The position numbers were made by a program, and so were the translations under genes. The notes below the pieces were generated by a model that worked only from the letters and a program-made list of their open reading frames with translations, had not been told where the DNA came from and made no database searches. This document shows, in pieces, positions 60,771-64,000 of a stretch of 64,000 nt of DNA. Within the stretch, counting starts at the first letter, position 1; each line of letters starts with the position of its first letter. The DNA is from Streptomyces griseoflavus (GTDB taxonomy: Bacteria > Actinomycetota > Actinomycetes > Streptomycetales > Streptomycetaceae), in NCBI RefSeq assembly GCF_014649995.1, contig NZ_BMUC01000002.1, forward strand, positions 1 through 64,000, written 5' to 3'.

Positions 60771-62297
60771 TTACGGGCGGCGGATCGCGTCGACCGCGGC
60801 CGGGGCGGCGGTGCCGGCGGCCAGTTCGGTCTCCAGGAGCTGCTTGCCGAGGAGCTCGGGGTCGGGCAGCTCCATCGGGTACTCGCCGTCGAAGCAGGCG
60901 CGGCACAGGTTCGGCTTGGCGATGGTGGTCGCCTCGATCATGCCGTCTATGGAGATGTACGACAGGGAGTCGGCGCCCAGCGAGGTGCCGATCTCGTCGA
61001 TGGTCATGCCGTTGGCGATGAGCTCGGCACGGGTCGCGAAGTCGATGCCGAAGAAGCAGGGCCACTTCACGGGGGGCGAGGAGATCCGGATGTGGACCTC
61101 GGCGGCGCCCGCCTCGCGGAGCATGCGGACCAGGGCGCGCTGGGTGTTGCCGCGGACGATGGAGTCGTCGACCACGACCAGGCGCTTGCCCTTGATGACT
61201 TCCTTGAGCGGGTTCAGCTTCAGACGGATGCCGAGCTGGCGGATCGTCTGCGACGGCTGGATGAACGTCCGTCCGACGTACGCGTTCTTGACCAGGCCGG
61301 CGCCGAAGGGGATGCCGGAGGCCTCCGCGTAGCCGATGGCGGCCGGGGTGCCCGATTCCGGGGTCGCTATGACGAGGTCGGCCTCGACCGGGGCTTCCTT
61401 CGCGAGCTTGCGGCCCATCTCGACACGCGAGAGGTACACGTTGCGGCCGGCGATGTCGGTGTCCGGGCGGGCCAGGTAGACGTACTCGAAGACGCAGCCC
61501 TTGGGCTTCGCTTCCGCGAATCGTGAGGTTCGCAGTCCGTTCTCGTCGATGGCGACGAACTCGCCCGGCTCGATCTCGCGCACGAAGCTCGCGCCGCAGA
61601 TGTCGAGGGCGGCGGACTCGGAGGCGACGACCCAGCCGCGCTCCAGCCGGCCGAGGACCAGCGGGCGGATGCCCTGCGGGTCGCGGGCCGCGTAGAGGGT
61701 GTTCTCGTCCATGAAGACGAGGCTGAAGGCGCCCCTGACCTGGGGGAGGACCACATGCGCGGCCTGCTCGACGGTCACCGGCTCGCCGTCGGCGGAGCGC
61801 TGCCCGGCCAGCAGGGCGGTGATCAGGTCGGTGTCGTTGGTGGCCGCCACCTTGGGGGCGCGGCCGTTCTCCTTGGGGAGCTCGGCGACCATCTCGGCGA
61901 GCTGGGCGGTGTTGACCAGGTTGCCGTTGTGGCCGAGCGCGATGGACCCGTGCGCGGTGGCACGGAACGTCGGCTGGGCGTTCTCCCACACGGAGGCACC
62001 GGTGGTCGAGTAGCGGGCGTGTCCGACCGCGATATGACCCTGGAGCGAACCGAGCGAGGTCTCGTCGAAGACCTGGGAGACCAGGCCCATGTCCTTGAAG
62101 ACGAGGATCTGGGAGCCGTTGCTGACCGCGATACCCGCGGATTCCTGGCCCCGATGCTGGAGGGCGTAGAGCCCGAAGTACGTGAGCTTGGCGACCTCTT
62201 CGCCCGGAGCCCAGACACCGAAGACGCCGCAAGCGTCCTGGGGGCCCTTCTCTCCGGGGAGCAGGTCGTGGTTGAGTCGTCCGTCACCACGTGGCAC
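60771..62297 (-). CDS. purF: Amidophosphoribosyltransferase
   Basis: 508 aa. First committed step of purine synthesis, making phosphoribosylamine from PRPP and glutamine. A short propeptide precedes the catalytic Cys in DACGVFGVW (about residue 23), removed on maturation. The Ntn glutaminase domain (LQHRGQESAGIA) is followed by the PRTase domain with LVVVDDSIVRGNTQR (about 365-379). GTG start, chosen for the propeptide length. Upstream gene 62 bases away may be in the same transcript. Confidence 0.96.
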   Translation of the reverse strand: MPRGDGRLNHDLLPGEKGPQDACGVFGVWAPGEEVAKLTYFGLYALQHRGQESAGIAVSNGSQILVFKDMGLVSQVFDETSLGSLQGHIAVGHARYSTTGASVWENAQPTFRATAHGSIALGHNGNLVNTAQLAEMVAELPKENGRAPKVAATNDTDLITALLAGQRSADGEPVTVEQAAHVVLPQVRGAFSLVFMDENTLYAARDPQGIRPLVLGRLERGWVVASESAALDICGASFVREIEPGEFVAIDENGLRTSRFAEAKPKGCVFEYVYLARPDTDIAGRNVYLSRVEMGRKLAKEAPVEADLVIATPESGTPAAIGYAEASGIPFGAGLVKNAYVGRTFIQPSQTIRQLGIRLKLNPLKEVIKGKRLVVVDDSIVRGNTQRALVRMLREAGAAEVHIRISSPPVKWPCFFGIDFATRAELIANGMTIDEIGTSLGADSLSYISIDGMIEATTIAKPNLCRACFDGEYPMELPDPELLGKQLLETELAAGTAAPAAVDAIRRP

Positions 62298-62359
62298 GCC
62301 ACCGAGTGTAGGCGAGATCGACCACTGGTCCGAATGCGGGATGGGGCCCCCGGGGTGGA

Positions 62360-63145
62360 TCAGCGCGGGGCGACGGCCCGGACACTGGTGCCGTTCTCGC
62401 TGGTCAGCGTGAGGGTCCGGCCTTGGATGTCGTAGCTCACGGTCCCGTCGAACAGCTTCGTCAGGGTCTTCTCGCCGTCCATGAGTGAGTCTTCGCACAC
62501 CATGCGGGTCATGCCCGGCACGCCGAGCGTGATACGGCCGTCGCGCACCGTGGCGTCGGCGTTCACGCGGTTGCAGCCGAGGCTTCCGGCGACGGTGCCC
62601 CGCTTCCGGTCGAAGGTGAGGTGGGCGCGCGGGCCGGCGGCGGGCGTGGTGAGGGTCCACTTCGTGCCGTGCAGGGGACTGTCCTCGGTCTCGCTGAGCC
62701 GCACGGTGTCGCCGGAGGCGGTGGTGAGGGTGAGGCGTCCGTCGCGCGCCTCGGTCTTCAGGCCGCCGTCGCCGAGGGCGCGGGCCAGGGCGCCCTCGGC
62801 GTCCATGACCTTCTCGGAGCAGGCCCTGAGGGTCGTCTCCCGCTCCCCCAGCCGGATCCGGTCGCCGTCGTAGGTGACCCGGCCCTTGAACAGGTTGCAT
62901 CCGTAGTTGCCGGTGGCCCGGCCGTCCTCGTCGAGGGTGAGGTGGGCGTCGCCGGGGGCGCGGTGGGTGGTGCCGTCGACGGTGACGCTGTCGACGGTCC
63001 AGCGGATGCCGGTCACCGGTTCCGCGGCCTCGGCGCTGCCGCTGCCCGCGCCCGCCTTCTCACTGCCACAGGCCGCCGCGAGCGGGACGACGAGCACGGC
63101 GGCGGCCGCCAGGGTCATGCGCTGCTGGTGCTTCTGCCTGTCCAT
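62360..63145 (-). CDS. Lipoprotein with two META domains
   Basis: 261 aa. The lipobox AAACG ends the signal (Cys about 26). Two META domains follow (about 45-145 and 150-255), each with a matching core: GNYGCNLFKGRV and GSLGCNRVNAD, then a Cys-containing strand (LRACSEKVMDAE; MVCEDSLMDGE). META proteins are outer-surface heat-stress or inhibitor-type proteins, as HslJ in E. coli. The internal duplication is clear. On the same strand as purF. Confidence 0.88.
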   Translation of the reverse strand: MDRQKHQQRMTLAAAAVLVVPLAAACGSEKAGAGSGSAEAAEPVTGIRWTVDSVTVDGTTHRAPGDAHLTLDEDGRATGNYGCNLFKGRVTYDGDRIRLGERETTLRACSEKVMDAEGALARALGDGGLKTEARDGRLTLTTASGDTVRLSETEDSPLHGTKWTLTTPAAGPRAHLTFDRKRGTVAGSLGCNRVNADATVRDGRITLGVPGMTRMVCEDSLMDGEKTLTKLFDGTVSYDIQGRTLTLTSENGTSVRAVAPR

Positions 63146-63194
63146 GCCGCTTCGACGGGAGCGGGGAGCGAGTGGTTCCCCTTCCGTCCCCGGT

Positions 63195-63992
63195 TCACCC
63201 GAGCAGCGGCAGGTACGGGCCCAGGTCCGCCCGCTCCCCACTGGCGCTCACCTCGGCGCGGGCCACGGCGTCCTGCCAGGCCGTCCGCCCGCCGGCCAGC
63301 CGGATCCAGGTCAGCGGGTCGGTCTCCACCACGTTCGGCGGGGTGCCCCGGGTGTGGCGGGGCCCCTCGACGCACTGCACGACCGCGTACGGCGGGATCC
63401 GCACCTCCGTCGAGCCGCCGGGGGCCTTCGCGGCGAGCGCGTCGGCGAGCAGCCGGACGCCGGTGGCGAGGGCCTGCCGCTGGTACGGGATGTCGAGGCC
63501 GGGCACGGCGGCGTTGAGGTCGTCGGTGTGGAGGACGAGCTCCACGGTGCGGGTGACGACGTAGTCGGCCAGCGGGAGCGCGCCCGCGCTGGTGGGGAGC
63601 AGCCGGCTGCCGGGGTGGGTGTCGAGCCGTGTGCTGAAGCGCCGCTCGGCGTCCGCGAGGTGGGCGTCGGGATCGGGGTGCTCCGCCGCGAGCCGCCGCG
63701 CCGTGGCGGCGATGGTGTCCGCGTCGGCGGCGATGGCGGACGGCCAGTCGAGCAGGTGCCCGTCCTGGCGCGGCGGCTCGGGCTCGTCGAGCAGCAGGTC
63801 CACGGCCGTCAGCGCCGCCCCCATGTGCGCCACCAGCTCCCTTACGGTCCAGTCGCCGAGCCGGGTGGGCAGGGCGAGCTGCTCCGGGGTGAGCGTGCGG
63901 ACCGCCGCCCGTACGTTCCCGAACTGGGCCAGGACGGCGGCGCGGGTCTTCGCGGGGTCGTAGGTGCGGGTGCGCTTCTTGGCCGGAGGCAT
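63195..63992 (-). CDS. Mycothiol-type maleylpyruvate isomerase / SCP2 domain protein
   Basis: 265 aa. The N-terminal DinB-like four-helix domain has LPTRLGDWTVRELVAHMG (metal His about 56) and a later TRTVELVLHTDDL (second His about 155). The C-terminal part is a small SCP2-like alpha/beta domain. Family members use mycothiol as a cofactor, as in maleylpyruvate isomerase; the substrate here is not known. The start lies eight bases inside the window edge, so the gene is complete. Confidence 0.88.
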   Translation of the reverse strand: MPPAKKRTRTYDPAKTRAAVLAQFGNVRAAVRTLTPEQLALPTRLGDWTVRELVAHMGAALTAVDLLLDEPEPPRQDGHLLDWPSAIAADADTIAATARRLAAEHPDPDAHLADAERRFSTRLDTHPGSRLLPTSAGALPLADYVVTRTVELVLHTDDLNAAVPGLDIPYQRQALATGVRLLADALAAKAPGGSTEVRIPPYAVVQCVEGPRHTRGTPPNVVETDPLTWIRLAGGRTAWQDAVARAEVSASGERADLGPYLPLLG

Positions 63993-64000
63993 GGCGGCAG

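Overview
The window is high-GC actinobacterial chromosome. Gene content (atrA, bldC, a c-di-AMP riboswitch before an M23 peptidase, DUF3040/DUF3073 genes, mycothiol-type isomerase, TTA-containing regulators) points to Streptomyces. Recalled gene order resembles the S. coelicolor segment around SCO4122 to SCO4085, which is close to oriC; a perfect parS site at 50904-50919 fits that position. This correspondence is from memory, not from a search.

Layout. Positions 1-354 hold the promoter and leader of a leftward rRNA operon whose genes lie outside the window. Positions 355-16346 are conserved chromosome: a MarR/MFS divergent pair, a PAS-SpoIIE phosphatase, NDH-2, AtrA, a degenerate asparagine-synthetase-like protein, a developmental-type helix-turn-helix/TPR regulator with a TTA codon near its start, an L-2-hydroxyglutarate oxidase-type flavoenzyme, TrmB, a PrsW-type membrane protease, an M23 peptidase under a c-di-AMP riboswitch, and the initiator tRNA. 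Positions 16410-20684 hold a domain-swapped RibD-like protein, a NarL-type two-component pair, a DUF3040 protein and an orphan ECF sigma factor.

The accessory heart of the window is 20.8-45.1 kb. It contains a relaxase-free, integrase-free type IV secretion-like operon: two small pilin-like membrane proteins, a VirB6-like channel protein, a split VirB4-like pair, a VirD4-like coupling protein, and a divergent membrane-anchored lytic transglycosylase. Around it are a NlpC/P60 hydrolase, a DUF4913 protein, two unknown proline-rich proteins, a thaumatin-GH128 fusion, a hydrophobic-W-repeat membrane protein and a eukaryotic-type inositol polyphosphate kinase homologue. Ten promoters across 23.0-44.0 kb share one ECF-like signature, TGAACC-N16/17-CGTnGT or CGTTGC, so the scattered genes look like one regulon. 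A SARP regulator with two TTA codons sits inside the cluster, next to an orphan copy of that promoter.

From tRNA-Lys (45182) to the end, the order returns to conserved chromosome: a DEAD-box helicase with an RGG/RD-rich tail, a lipoprotein, a metallopeptidase, a metallophosphoesterase, a tRNA-Glu/Asp/Phe array containing parS, hrpA between two identical tRNA-Asp genes, bldC, vdh, a DUF3073 gene, purM, purF, a META-domain lipoprotein and an SCP2-type isomerase.
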